Shown here: positions 20,904 through 28,354 of the stretch, one piece after another | Layout of the letters: every line of letters begins with the position of its first letter | Position numbering within the stretch: the stretch's first letter is position 1 | Assembly (NCBI RefSeq): GCF_004364935.1 | Contig: NZ_SOBT01000009.1 | Location: forward strand, 835,898-899,897 | Origin: Panacagrimonas perspica | Lineage (GTDB): Bacteria; Pseudomonadota; Gammaproteobacteria; Nevskiales; Nevskiaceae | DNA length: 64,000 bases | Direction of reading: 5' to 3' | Made by a program: the position numbers and the translations under genes | Notes under the pieces: generated by a model | Database searches by the model: none | Seen by the model: the letters and a program-made list of their open reading frames with translations, nothing else | What the model was told of the DNA's origin: nothing

Positions 20904-22309
20904 CCGTGCAGATACCACTTGTCCGAACCGACTTCGCGATACACCCAGGCGCGGCCGCCGTTGATATCCAGGATCGTGTAATCGCGGCGCTGGTCATCGC
21001 CATCCCACCAGCCCGACTCGATGCGTTCGAACGCAGTGCCTGCTGGAAGCGCCGGTGGCGGCATAGTCCAGGGTTCCGCACACAGCAGGCTCGGCCGCAG
21101 AGGACCGGAGAAAGCAGGAATCTGTTTGGCGGGCAACGCGGCTGCGCGGCGCATCGCGCGTTCAGGCCGATGATCCTCGACGGCCTGCGGCATCCACACT
21201 TTGTCTTCACCCAGCCGCCCGCGAATGCGTTCGATCGCCGCCGACCAAGCCTGCGCCTGACCGGCGCGTGCATCGAAGAAATCATTCTGCGGGACGGAAG
21301 CCTCGGCGAAATCCTCGGCCATGAGCACCAGATCGCGCGCCGGAAGCGGCAGGCCATCGCGTTCGAGGCGCTCGTGCAGGGCATCGAAGATGCGCTTGGC
21401 CTCCCGATGCGGATCGACGAACTGTGCATGGATGCGCGTCTCGCGCGCACCGGCGTGCATCACCGCGAGCGTCACGCCGCGCAATCCGCGATCGCGTGTG
21501 CGCAGGTAGGCCTGCAGCTCCGTGCACAGCCGCTTCAACGGGAACTGCAGACGCTCGACGTCTTCGATCTCCGCGCTCAGCTCGAAGCGACGGCGGAAGC
21601 TTTCGGGAGGCGCGAGCGTGTCGCAGGGTTCGGGCGCATGGCCGATCAGGCGATCGAGTTCGAGCCGGTACTGCGTGCCGAAGCGTTTCGAGAACGCATC
21701 GCGTGGAACGGCGAACAGATCGCCCAGCCGGCGGAAGCCGACGCCCGAAAGCGAGTGCAGCACGTCGCCCGGCCAGTGCAACGAAGACAGCGGCAGGTTC
21801 GCAAGACACGCCGACAGTGCTTCCGTATCGGTGATCGGATCGGTGTGACCCATGCAGGCGAGCAAGGCAGCGCCCGCGCGCGTGGGCGCGATGCCGATCT
21901 GCGCTGCGTGTCCCAGTTCCTTCAATTCGTTGCACAAGCGATCGCGCAATACGTCCAGGCCACCGAACAACGCAAGGCTGTTGCCGATCTCCACCCACAG
22001 CAACGCGCGCGGACGACGGCCGGGCTCGGCGAGATCCTGGATCTCGGCAGTGACCGGCTGCCCGAAGCGATAGATCCAGTACGCGAGGCTGCGCAGCGTC
22101 TCCTGCTCTGCGCCGGGGCGTCGTACCTGCACTTTCAGATCGGGATACAGCGACTGTGCACGCGACAGCGGTGTTCCCGCTGCGCAATCCGGCGTGTCCG
22201 TGATCAGCCAGCGCTGCGAGCCCCGCTGATCGACCACAGCGCTGCCGGCGTGCGGGGAACCCAGCGCCGACAGCGGCAGTTGCGGAAGATGGAGGCAGAG
22301 CCAGAGCAT
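20891..22309 (-). CDS. imuB: ImuB, inactive Y-family polymerase-like mutagenesis factor
   Basis: ImuB links ImuA and DnaE2 to the sliding clamp during translesion synthesis. The 472-residue protein begins MLWLCLHLPQLPLSALG and has VEIGNSLALFGG, where active DinB-type polymerases have their acidic residues. Neither the first-strand aspartate nor the SIDE-type acidic pair is present, which agrees with the non-catalytic role known for ImuB. A helix-hairpin-helix region follows near the middle. It lies 19 bases after imuA and overlaps dnaE2. Regulation by LexA is expected from the box upstream of lexA. Confidence 0.95.
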   Translation of the reverse strand: MLWLCLHLPQLPLSALGSPHAGSAVVDQRGSQRWLITDTPDCAAGTPLSRAQSLYPDLKVQVRRPGAEQETLRSLAYWIYRFGQPVTAEIQDLAEPGRRPRALLWVEIGNSLALFGGLDVLRDRLCNELKELGHAAQIGIAPTRAGAALLACMGHTDPITDTEALSACLANLPLSSLHWPGDVLHSLSGVGFRRLGDLFAVPRDAFSKRFGTQYRLELDRLIGHAPEPCDTLAPPESFRRRFELSAEIEDVERLQFPLKRLCTELQAYLRTRDRGLRGVTLAVMHAGARETRIHAQFVDPHREAKRIFDALHERLERDGLPLPARDLVLMAEDFAEASVPQNDFFDARAGQAQAWSAAIERIRGRLGEDKVWMPQAVEDHRPERAMRRAAALPAKQIPAFSGPLRPSLLCAEPWTMPPPALPAGTAFERIESGWWDGDDQRRDYTILDINGGRAWVYREVGSDKWYLHGWFS

Positions 22310-22328
22310 GCGATGCGCAGATGCGGGT

Positions 22329-22970
22329 TCATGCCGCAGCCCGTAGAGGAATCGGCAAGGGCCGCGCCCCGCGACACTTCAGCACTTCGACCTGCGGCGC
22401 CGCGTTCTGGCGCCAGATGCGTAGACGCAGCGCGCTGGGCGTGGATTCCGCGGCGTAGCGCTCGGAGCGATAGAGCAGCACGCAGCTGTCGCTCTCCTCG
22501 GCGGCGAGCTGCAGGCGTCGCAGCGCGTGCGCGTCGGCTTTCTCGATCCACAGCAGCACCGCACCGGCCGCGGCGCGCAGCAATTGCTCGGCCGACCACA
22601 GCGCGTTCTGCTCGCTGTCGGATTCCGTGCGATCCACGATGAGCAATTTGGATAGCTGGATGCCGGCAGCAGCCAGGCGCGGTGCATAAGGCAGCATCGG
22701 CGGCGCGACGAACGCGACGGGTCGCCCGGCCTGGGTGAGCCGTGCGAGCAGCGGCAGCGCCAGGCTCAACTCGCCAGCGCCGAGCTGCGCATGCAGCACT
22801 TCGCTGACAGCGCCCAGCGGCCAGCCGCCGCCGGGCAAGGCGCGATCCAGCACGTCGAAGCCGGTGGGTTCGGTGCGGATCTGCGCTTGTTCGGTGGCGC
22901 GCCAGACCTTCGGCCCCAGCAGCGTGCGGGGATCGATGCGATCTACGCGTGCGGGAAGTGCGGATTCCAT
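22329..22970 (-). CDS. imuA: ImuA, RecA-like translesion synthesis protein
   Basis: ImuA (213 aa) is a RecA/SulA-like partner of ImuB and DnaE2. The hallmark is EPTGFDVLDRALPGGGWPLGAVSEVL, as in RecA-fold proteins that have lost a classical Walker A lysine. PVAFVAPPMLPYAPRLAAAGI and the C-terminal basic RIWRQNAAPQVEVLKCRG are also characteristic. Its ATG at 22970 lies inside the last codons of the preceding VOC gene in another frame (28-base overlap), which ties the VOC gene to this operon. Confidence 0.94.
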   Translation of the reverse strand: MESALPARVDRIDPRTLLGPKVWRATEQAQIRTEPTGFDVLDRALPGGGWPLGAVSEVLHAQLGAGELSLALPLLARLTQAGRPVAFVAPPMLPYAPRLAAAGIQLSKLLIVDRTESDSEQNALWSAEQLLRAAAGAVLLWIEKADAHALRRLQLAAEESDSCVLLYRSERYAAESTPSALRLRIWRQNAAPQVEVLKCRGARPLPIPLRAAA

Positions 22971-23347
22971 GCGACTTCCCAGAGAAAACCTTCGGAGTCG
23001 GCGAAGTAGCCGGAATAGCCGCCCCAGGGGGCGCGATGAGGTGGCTTGACGATCTTCACGTTCGCCGCGCGCAGCTCCGCGAACAGCGCATCGACGGCTT
23101 CGATCGAACCCAGGTTGTGCGCGAGTGTGAAACCCGCGAAGCCGCCTCCATCATTCGCAAGGCCGGCGTCCTTCGCCAGTTCCTCGCGCGGGAACAGCGA
23201 CAGCCAGGTCTTGCCCATCTCGAAGAAGCTCACGCCGGCGTCATCCGGCATCGGGATGCGCGGCAGCTTGAGAACATCGGCGTAGAAACGCGTGGCGCGA
23301 TCGAGATCGGCGACGCCCAGCGTGATGAAACTGATGCGAGGTTCCAT
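22943..23347 (-). CDS. VOC (glyoxalase/bleomycin-resistance fold) protein inside the SOS operon
   Basis: This 134-residue protein starts MEPRISFITLGVADLDRATR and ends GGYSGYFADSEGFLWEVAWN, the beta-alpha-beta-beta-beta modules of the vicinal-oxygen-chelate superfamily. The conserved FADSEGFLWEVAW segment carries the metal-ligand glutamate. The substrate cannot be told from sequence; close relatives are annotated only as glyoxalase-like. The gene lies 8 bases after lexA and overlaps imuA by 28 bases. It must therefore be transcribed with the SOS mutagenesis genes, which is not the usual lexA-imuA-imuB-dnaE2 arrangement. Confidence 0.88.
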   Translation of the reverse strand: MEPRISFITLGVADLDRATRFYADVLKLPRIPMPDDAGVSFFEMGKTWLSLFPREELAKDAGLANDGGGFAGFTLAHNLGSIEAVDALFAELRAANVKIVKPPHRAPWGGYSGYFADSEGFLWEVAWNPHFPHA

Positions 23348-23355
23348 GCGCGTGC

Positions 23356-23970
23356 TCAGTTGCGCGAGAACCCGCCGGTGCGCAGCAGACCCACCGCAAG
23401 TCCCTCGATCTCTAGCGGCTCGCGTGACAGGTCCACGCGGATCGGCTCGAAATCGGCATTCTCGGGAAGCAGGCGCACGACGTCGCCGCGCCGCTCGAAT
23501 CGTTTCACGGTGACCTCGTCGCCGATGCGGGCGACGACGACCTGCCCGTTGCGCGCGGTGGCCTGACGGTGCACCGCGAGCAGATCGCCATCGCGGATGC
23601 CGATGTCGCGCATCGATTCGCCGCTCACGCGCAGCAGGTAATCCGCGCGCGGCTTGAACAGGTCGGCTTCCACCGGCACATGACGTTCGAGGTTTTCCAG
23701 CGCGAGCAGCGGCGAGCCCGCGGCTACACGCCCGATCAGCGGAAGCTGGAATTGCTGGGGCACGGCTTCGAGCAGGCGAATACCACGCGCAGCCCCCGGG
23801 ACCAGTTCGATCACGCCCTTCTTCGCAAGGGCTTTCAGATGATCGTCCGCCGCGGTGGGCGAGGCGAAGCCGAATTCGGTGACGATCTCGGCGCGCGTAG
23901 GCGGCGCGCCGCGCGACTCCAGGGAGGCGCGGATGAACGCGAGAATGTCGGTCTGGCGGGGGGTGAGCAT
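23356..23970 (-). CDS. lexA: SOS repressor LexA
   Basis: LexA represses DNA-damage genes and cleaves itself when RecA filaments form. The 204-residue protein has a winged helix-turn-helix at the N terminus ([26 protein letters not shown]) and a C-terminal S24 protease domain. The cleavage site is Ala84-Gly85 within [10 protein letters not shown]. The catalytic serine is Ser119 in SGESM and the general-base lysine is Lys156 in EVTVKRFE. The recognition helix differs from the E. coli one, but the operator upstream is of the CTG-N10-CAG type. It is the first gene of the lexA-VOC-imuA-imuB-dnaE2 operon and is expected to repress itself. Confidence 0.97.
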   Translation of the reverse strand: MLTPRQTDILAFIRASLESRGAPPTRAEIVTEFGFASPTAADDHLKALAKKGVIELVPGAARGIRLLEAVPQQFQLPLIGRVAAGSPLLALENLERHVPVEADLFKPRADYLLRVSGESMRDIGIRDGDLLAVHRQATARNGQVVVARIGDEVTVKRFERRGDVVRLLPENADFEPIRVDLSREPLEIEGLAVGLLRTGGFSRN

Positions 23971-23988
23971 GGGCTACTGCCGGAAACA

Positions 23989-24004
23989 CTGTACGTATAT
24001 ACAG
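23989..24004. promoter_or_regulatory. LexA operator (SOS box) upstream of lexA
   Basis: CTGTACGTATATACAG has the CTG-N10-CAG form and an AT-rich centre, nearly the E. coli consensus. It ends 18 bases before the lexA ATG, so a bound repressor would cover the promoter or initiation region. It would control the whole lexA-VOC-imuA-imuB-dnaE2 run. The nitrile hydratase genes start 256 bases away on the other side; there is no evidence that they respond to it. Confidence 0.92.
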
Positions 24005-24259
24005 TAGTCGGACAGCGGCTCCGAGCCAAGCCCCCGCAGCGGATTTTTTCTAACCCGCCTTCTTCATCTGCCTGGGAGCCGCGACGCGATCGCTTTCCAA
24101 TCAGCGGCTTGTCCCGAGAAAAAAGAGTATCCAACGGCAGCAGGAAGCTGAAGCAAGGAATGGAAGAAGCCCGGGCAGGAGCGCGGGCTCCGGATTTCTT
24201 ACGGTGTCTCCCAGCAGCCTCTGGGCAATTCTGCCCGGGGACCTGGTCTGGAGGACGGC

Positions 24260-24880
24260 ATGGACGGTGTGCATGACCTGGGCGGCGTCAACGGATTCGG
24301 CGTCGTGCGGCCGGAGCCCAACGAGCCGGTGTTCCACGAATCCTGGGAGCCGATCGGCTATGCGCTGATCTTCGTCGGCGCCGGCGAACTCAAGGCCTTC
24401 ACGATCGACGAGCTGCGCCACGCGATCGAACGCATGGACCCGCGGCATTACCTCACGTCGAGCTATTACGAGCGCATCGTCACCGGGGTGGCGGCATTGT
24501 TCGTCGAGAAGGGTTACATCACGCACGAGACGCTCGAGGCCAAGGCCGGGGGGCGGTTCCCGCTCGCACTGCCGGTGACACCCGGCGAACGCGCGCGCGA
24601 CGAAAGCCTGGACCTGCAGCCCGGGGATGCCGTCGCCGTGCGTTCCGGTCATTTCCGTGGACACGCGCGCATGCCGCGCTACGTTCGCGGCAAGCGCGGC
24701 ACGATCCTGCACCGGACGACGCATGCCTTCCCGTTCGCCGGCTCCGCCGGACACGGCATCGAAGCCAAGCTCGAACCCACGTACCACGTGAAGTTCGAGG
24801 CGAAAGATCTGTGGAGCGATGCCGCCGACAACTCGAGCGTCGTCGTCGATCTGTGGGAAAGCTACCTCGAGAAAATCTGA
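24260..24880 (+). CDS. nthB: Nitrile hydratase beta subunit
   Basis: With the alpha subunit it hydrates nitriles to amides. The 206-residue protein starts MDGVHDLGGVNGFGVVRPEPNEPVFHESWE, the standard beta-subunit start. It contains HYLTSSYYERIVTGVAALFVEKG, with the conserved arginine near the active site, and has an SH3-like C-terminal barrel (RGHARMPRYVRGKRGTIL, PTYHVKFEAKDLWS). It is somewhat shorter than typical 210-230-residue beta subunits. GGAGG at 24250-24254 is a strong ribosome site. The order beta then alpha is usual for cobalt-type enzymes. No activator gene follows. Confidence 0.95.
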   Translation: MDGVHDLGGVNGFGVVRPEPNEPVFHESWEPIGYALIFVGAGELKAFTIDELRHAIERMDPRHYLTSSYYERIVTGVAALFVEKGYITHETLEAKAGGRFPLALPVTPGERARDESLDLQPGDAVAVRSGHFRGHARMPRYVRGKRGTILHRTTHAFPFAGSAGHGIEAKLEPTYHVKFEAKDLWSDAADNSSVVVDLWESYLEKI

Positions 24881-24918
24881 GTCCGCGTCGTCCCCCATCC
24901 CATTCCCTGGAGACCGCC

Positions 24919-25521
24919 ATGAGCGACCACCACTCCCCCGAAGCGCCGCTGGCATCGAAAGCCGCCCGCGCCAACGCGCTACGCGCAGCGCTGGACGAGA
25001 AGAACCTGATCCCCAAGGACTACATCGAGAACTTCGCGCACGTCGCGGAGAACGACTGGAAGCCGCAGAACGGCGCGCACGTCGTCGCCAAGGCCTGGAC
25101 CGATCCGGCGTTCCGCGAGCGCTTGCTGAAGGACGCGACCGCCGCCTGCGCGGAACTGGGATACGGCGGCCCGCAGGGTGAATACATCGTCGCGCTCGTC
25201 GACACGCCGCAGTTGCATCACGTGATCGTCTGCACGCTGTGCTCGTGCACCGCGTGGCCGATCCTGGGTCTGCCGCCCGACTGGTACAAGAGCTTCGAGT
25301 ACCGCTCGCGCGTCGTGCGCGAATCGCGCAGCCTGTTGCGCGAGATGGGGCTGGATCTTCCGGAGTCGGTCGAGATCCGCGTCGTCGACACCACCGCCGA
25401 GACGCGCTTCCTGGTGCTGCCGCTGCGGCCGCAGGGGACCAAGGGCTGGAGCGAGGATCAGCTCGCCGCGCTGGTCAGCAAGAACGTGCTGATCGGCGTT
25501 GCGCTTCCGAAGATCGACTGA
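24919..25521 (+). CDS. nthA: Nitrile hydratase alpha subunit, cobalt type
   Basis: The catalytic subunit (200 aa) carries the metal-binding motif VCTLCSC with Cys105, Cys108 and Cys110. The threonine at 106 in CTLCSC is the mark of cobalt enzymes; iron enzymes have serine there. The second and third cysteines are oxidised to sulfinic and sulfenic acids in the mature enzyme. Downstream TAWPILGLPPDWYKSFEYRSRVVRE is strongly conserved. The ATG at 24919 follows GGAG at 24909-24912 and lies 38 bases after the beta subunit. A REP-like palindrome begins 4 bases after the stop. The activator that usually loads cobalt is not present in the window. Confidence 0.96.
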   Translation: MSDHHSPEAPLASKAARANALRAALDEKNLIPKDYIENFAHVAENDWKPQNGAHVVAKAWTDPAFRERLLKDATAACAELGYGGPQGEYIVALVDTPQLHHVIVCTLCSCTAWPILGLPPDWYKSFEYRSRVVRESRSLLREMGLDLPESVEIRVVDTTAETRFLVLPLRPQGTKGWSEDQLAALVSKNVLIGVALPKID

Positions 25522-25524
25522 ACC

Positions 25525-25594
25525 CGTAGCCCGGGTGAAACCCGGGATCGTTGCTCGAATTGCGAGGGAAACCCCGGGTTTCACCCGGGCTACG
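25525..25594. repeat. REP-like palindrome, copy 1
   Basis: Perfect 22-bp inverted arms (25525-25546 and 25573-25594) enclose a 26-base loop. The left arm begins CGTAGCCCGGGTGAAA and the right arm ends TTTCACCCGGGCTACG. It lies between the converging nthA and AraC genes, where its RNA hairpin could stop transcription in both directions. Three more copies occur in the window (31870, 34416, 51101). Confidence 0.9.
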
Positions 25595-25596
25595 GA

Positions 25597-26571
25597 TTAC
25601 GCTTGTGCCGAGCCGAGGGTGCGTACGCGAAAATCCCGTGGCCCGAGTCCGTAGACGCGCTTGAACATGCGGCTCAGGTGCGAGGCATCGCTGAAGCCCC
25701 AGCGGAATCCGATCTGCGTCACCGTCAGATTCACCAGCAGCGGATCGGCGAGATCGCGGCGACAACGATCCAGGCGCTGCGTCCAGATCCAGTCGGACAA
25801 GGTCACGCCCTGCGATTCCAGGATGCGGTAGATGCTGCTGATCGATAGTTGCAACGCCTGCGCCGTGCTCTGCACCGACAGCGAAGGCTCGTGCAGATGT
25901 TCACGCACATAGGCCTGGATCCGCTGCACGTGGTAATTCGCCAAGGTCGACAGCGGCGGCGGCGTGTCCTTGCCCAGCGAGCGCAAACCGGCCGTGAGGA
26001 TATCCACGACGCTTGCCGAAATCGCGTCGTAGGAGATCGGGTCGAGATCGTCGATGTCGGCGAGCAAGGTGCGGATCATGTTGATCATCAGATGACCCGC
26101 GCCCTTGAGGCCCGACACTTTCATCGCGGTCAGCGATTCGGCATTGGGAAGCTGCGCGATCAGCAGCTGGCGCGGCACCTTGAGCGTGATCTGGTGCAGG
26201 CCATCCGGGTAGAGCAATGAATAAGGCCGCGTGCTGTCGTACATCGCGAAATCGCCGGGCTGCAGTTCGGCCTCGCGGTTGTCCTGCAGGATGAGACTGC
26301 GTCCCTGCGCCTGGATGCTGACGATGAAGACGTCTTCGGCGGAGCGTGCGATCAGCGGGCGCGTCCGCTGCACGTTCTGCGCGGATCCCTTGACGATCGA
26401 CACGTCGACGGCCGAGATCTGGTTCTGGTGGATGTGGCCTTCGAAAGGCTTGTCGGACCCGACGTCCAGCGGCTCGCACGAGAGCTTGACGTAGGCATCG
26501 CAGAGCGCGTCGACCCAATATTCCGTCGTCTCGTTCGGCGGCGCGCTATCGGTGGTGAAGATGCGGGTCAT
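25597..26571 (-). CDS. AraC-family transcriptional regulator
   Basis: This 324-residue protein has an N-terminal sensor of the AraC-binding-like type (about residues 20-190, including QAQGRSLILQDNREAELQPGDFAMYDSTRPYSLLYPD). A C-terminal double helix-turn-helix follows (PSLSVQSTAQALQLSISSIYRILESQG and LTVTQIGFRWGFSDASHLSRMFKRVYGLGPRDFR). The ATG at 26571 follows GAGGGG and gives a normal-length protein; the frame stays open further upstream without family match. It is convergent with nthBA and divergent from the DUF1329 gene. AraC regulators of this type are commonly next to nitrile hydratase/amidase genes, so it is the likely activator of this cluster. Confidence 0.9.
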   Translation of the reverse strand: MTRIFTTDSAPPNETTEYWVDALCDAYVKLSCEPLDVGSDKPFEGHIHQNQISAVDVSIVKGSAQNVQRTRPLIARSAEDVFIVSIQAQGRSLILQDNREAELQPGDFAMYDSTRPYSLLYPDGLHQITLKVPRQLLIAQLPNAESLTAMKVSGLKGAGHLMINMIRTLLADIDDLDPISYDAISASVVDILTAGLRSLGKDTPPPLSTLANYHVQRIQAYVREHLHEPSLSVQSTAQALQLSISSIYRILESQGVTLSDWIWTQRLDRCRRDLADPLLVNLTVTQIGFRWGFSDASHLSRMFKRVYGLGPRDFRVRTLGSAQA

Positions 26572-26872
26572 GGTGGCCCCTCGAGGTACAGCAACGAAGC
26601 AAGAAACCTGCCCTGATGACAGGACTCCAGCGTGTGCCGATTTCGTGCCGTGCTCAAGAGCCTGACAAATCCAGCCAAGTAATGCGGGAATCTGGTCCGG
26701 GCCACGCGCCGGGCGCTCCATGAAGATGAATCGTCGGATTCTCCAGGACGATTCCCTGCATCGGCACCGGTCGGATTCCATCGAACGACCGCGATTCGCA
26801 GCCGGATTCACTTTCCCGGAACTCCGCAGGGCAAACGGCCATCGGGCCGCCCCACGCACCAGGGAATCTCAC

Positions 26873-28258
26873 ATGCGAATCCGAAAATACGACTTCGATT
26901 ACAGCCGGCGCGCCTTCATGGAGAAGGTCGCCACCGGTGCGGGCGCCGGTGTGCTCGCCCCGTTGTGGAGCACCATCGCCCACTCGGCTGACGACATCAG
27001 CAAGGCCTATCCCGATGAGCTGCTGTCCATCGAGATGTACACCAAGGGCCGCATCAAGCCGGGCGATGTGGTGACGGCGGACAACGTCGACATCGTGAAG
27101 GATCTGCTCGAACCGATCTGTTATCGCCAGGTCAAGGAACAGGGCCGCCGGCTGAACATCGTCGAGTCCACCAAGGACGTTACGACGCTGTTCAACCACG
27201 ACTACCTCGATGTCACGCTGCGCAATCGCGGACGTGCCGCGTTCGGCCCGGATGGCAACGTGTGGACGGACGGAAAAGTCGGCAGCCCGTGGATCGGCGG
27301 CCTGCCGTTCACCGATCCGAAGGACGGCAACCAGATGATTGCCGACATGACGCTGGCCTGGGGCAAGCACGACTACTCGCAGTACGCGATCCCGGCGTGG
27401 AGTCTGAATCCGCAGGGCGAAGTGGCCTACAGCCAGGATTTCGTCTGGTGCGAACTCAACACCACGGCGCGCGGTGACGGCACCGTCTTCAACGGCATGA
27501 GCGACAAGCTGCGCCTGCAGACGGTCTTCTTCACCGGGCCCAACGACATCAAGGGATCCTCGTTCCTGTCCATCTGGTACTACGACCAGCGCAAGTTCCC
27601 GGATCTGTACGGATACTTCCCGGCGTTCAAGCGCGTGCGCCAGTTCCCTACCAACCAGCGCTTCGAGCCGCTGGTGCCGGGCATCACGTTCTTCCTGTCC
27701 GACGCCTGGGCCGCCGGCGATCCGATGCTCACGTGGGGCAACTACAAGATCGTCGAACGCAAGCCCTTCCTCGGCGCGGTCAGCAATCGCAACTGGAACG
27801 GCGCCGATGCGAAATGGCATCGCCCGTTCCATGGCGGACCCAAGGGCAAGACCTTCCTCGACAGCTACTTCTCGCTGGTGCCCGAGGCGATCGTCCTCGA
27901 AGCCGAGCCCACCGGTTATCCGCGTGCGCCGGTGAGCAAGAAGCGGGTGTGGATCGATGCACGCAACTGCCACTTCATGTCGACCATCACGACGGATCGT
28001 CGTGGCGAGATCTGGAAGCAGTTCGAACTCGGCAGCGGCCAGTTCAAGAACGGCAACGCGGTACTCAACGATGAGAAGGGTCGCCCCGACTGGTCATGGC
28101 TGCACGTGCACAGCCACGACATCCAGTCCAACCGCATGAGCATCCTGCTGCACGCCAAGGAAGTAGCCGGCGGCTACAAGACGACGTTCCAGACCGGCGG
28201 CGTCGATGTCTACAACAAGTTCCTGACGTCCTCCGCGATCGCGCGGCTGGGGCAATAG
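26873..28258 (+). CDS. Tat-exported DUF1329 protein
   Basis: The 461-residue protein begins with a twin-arginine signal (YSRRAFMEKVATGAGAGV, then LAPLWSTIAHSA), so it should be exported folded. The body has DUF1329 features: DLYGYFPAFKRVRQFP, ITFFLSDAWAAGDPMLTWGNYKIVE and TTDRRGEIWKQFE. DUF1329 proteins have a LolA/LolB-like fold and are often found with DUF1302 and RND transporters in steroid or hydrocarbon degraders. Here it has no such partner and lies between the AraC regulator and an amidase. The ATG at 26873 is preferred over one at 26720, which would bury the Tat motif 50 residues in. Most relatives use Sec signals, so Tat export is notable. Confidence 0.8.
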   Translation: MRIRKYDFDYSRRAFMEKVATGAGAGVLAPLWSTIAHSADDISKAYPDELLSIEMYTKGRIKPGDVVTADNVDIVKDLLEPICYRQVKEQGRRLNIVESTKDVTTLFNHDYLDVTLRNRGRAAFGPDGNVWTDGKVGSPWIGGLPFTDPKDGNQMIADMTLAWGKHDYSQYAIPAWSLNPQGEVAYSQDFVWCELNTTARGDGTVFNGMSDKLRLQTVFFTGPNDIKGSSFLSIWYYDQRKFPDLYGYFPAFKRVRQFPTNQRFEPLVPGITFFLSDAWAAGDPMLTWGNYKIVERKPFLGAVSNRNWNGADAKWHRPFHGGPKGKTFLDSYFSLVPEAIVLEAEPTGYPRAPVSKKRVWIDARNCHFMSTITTDRRGEIWKQFELGSGQFKNGNAVLNDEKGRPDWSWLHVHSHDIQSNRMSILLHAKEVAGGYKTTFQTGGVDVYNKFLTSSAIARLGQ

Positions 28259-28270
28259 GTTTTCCTCCTT

Positions 28271-28292
28271 GCCGGCGGCGCGCGCCGCCGGC
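28271..28292 (+). terminator. Perfect palindrome after the DUF1329 gene
   Basis: GCCGGCGGCGC followed directly by its complement makes a 22-base palindrome 12 bases after the stop, followed by TTCTCTATT. It would fold to a very stable hairpin and probably limits read-through into the amidase gene, which starts 62 bases further on. Confidence 0.6.
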
Positions 28293-28354
28293 TTCTCTAT
28301 TCGATGTGTCACGGATCGCGACGAGCGATCCGCGACGTGCTGTGTGTCCAGACA

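Noticed and set aside
18666..20981. 771-codon open frame on the plus strand opposite dnaE2
   Set aside because: dnaE2 has intact catalytic motifs on the minus strand; the opposite frame is antisense-type sequence without motifs.
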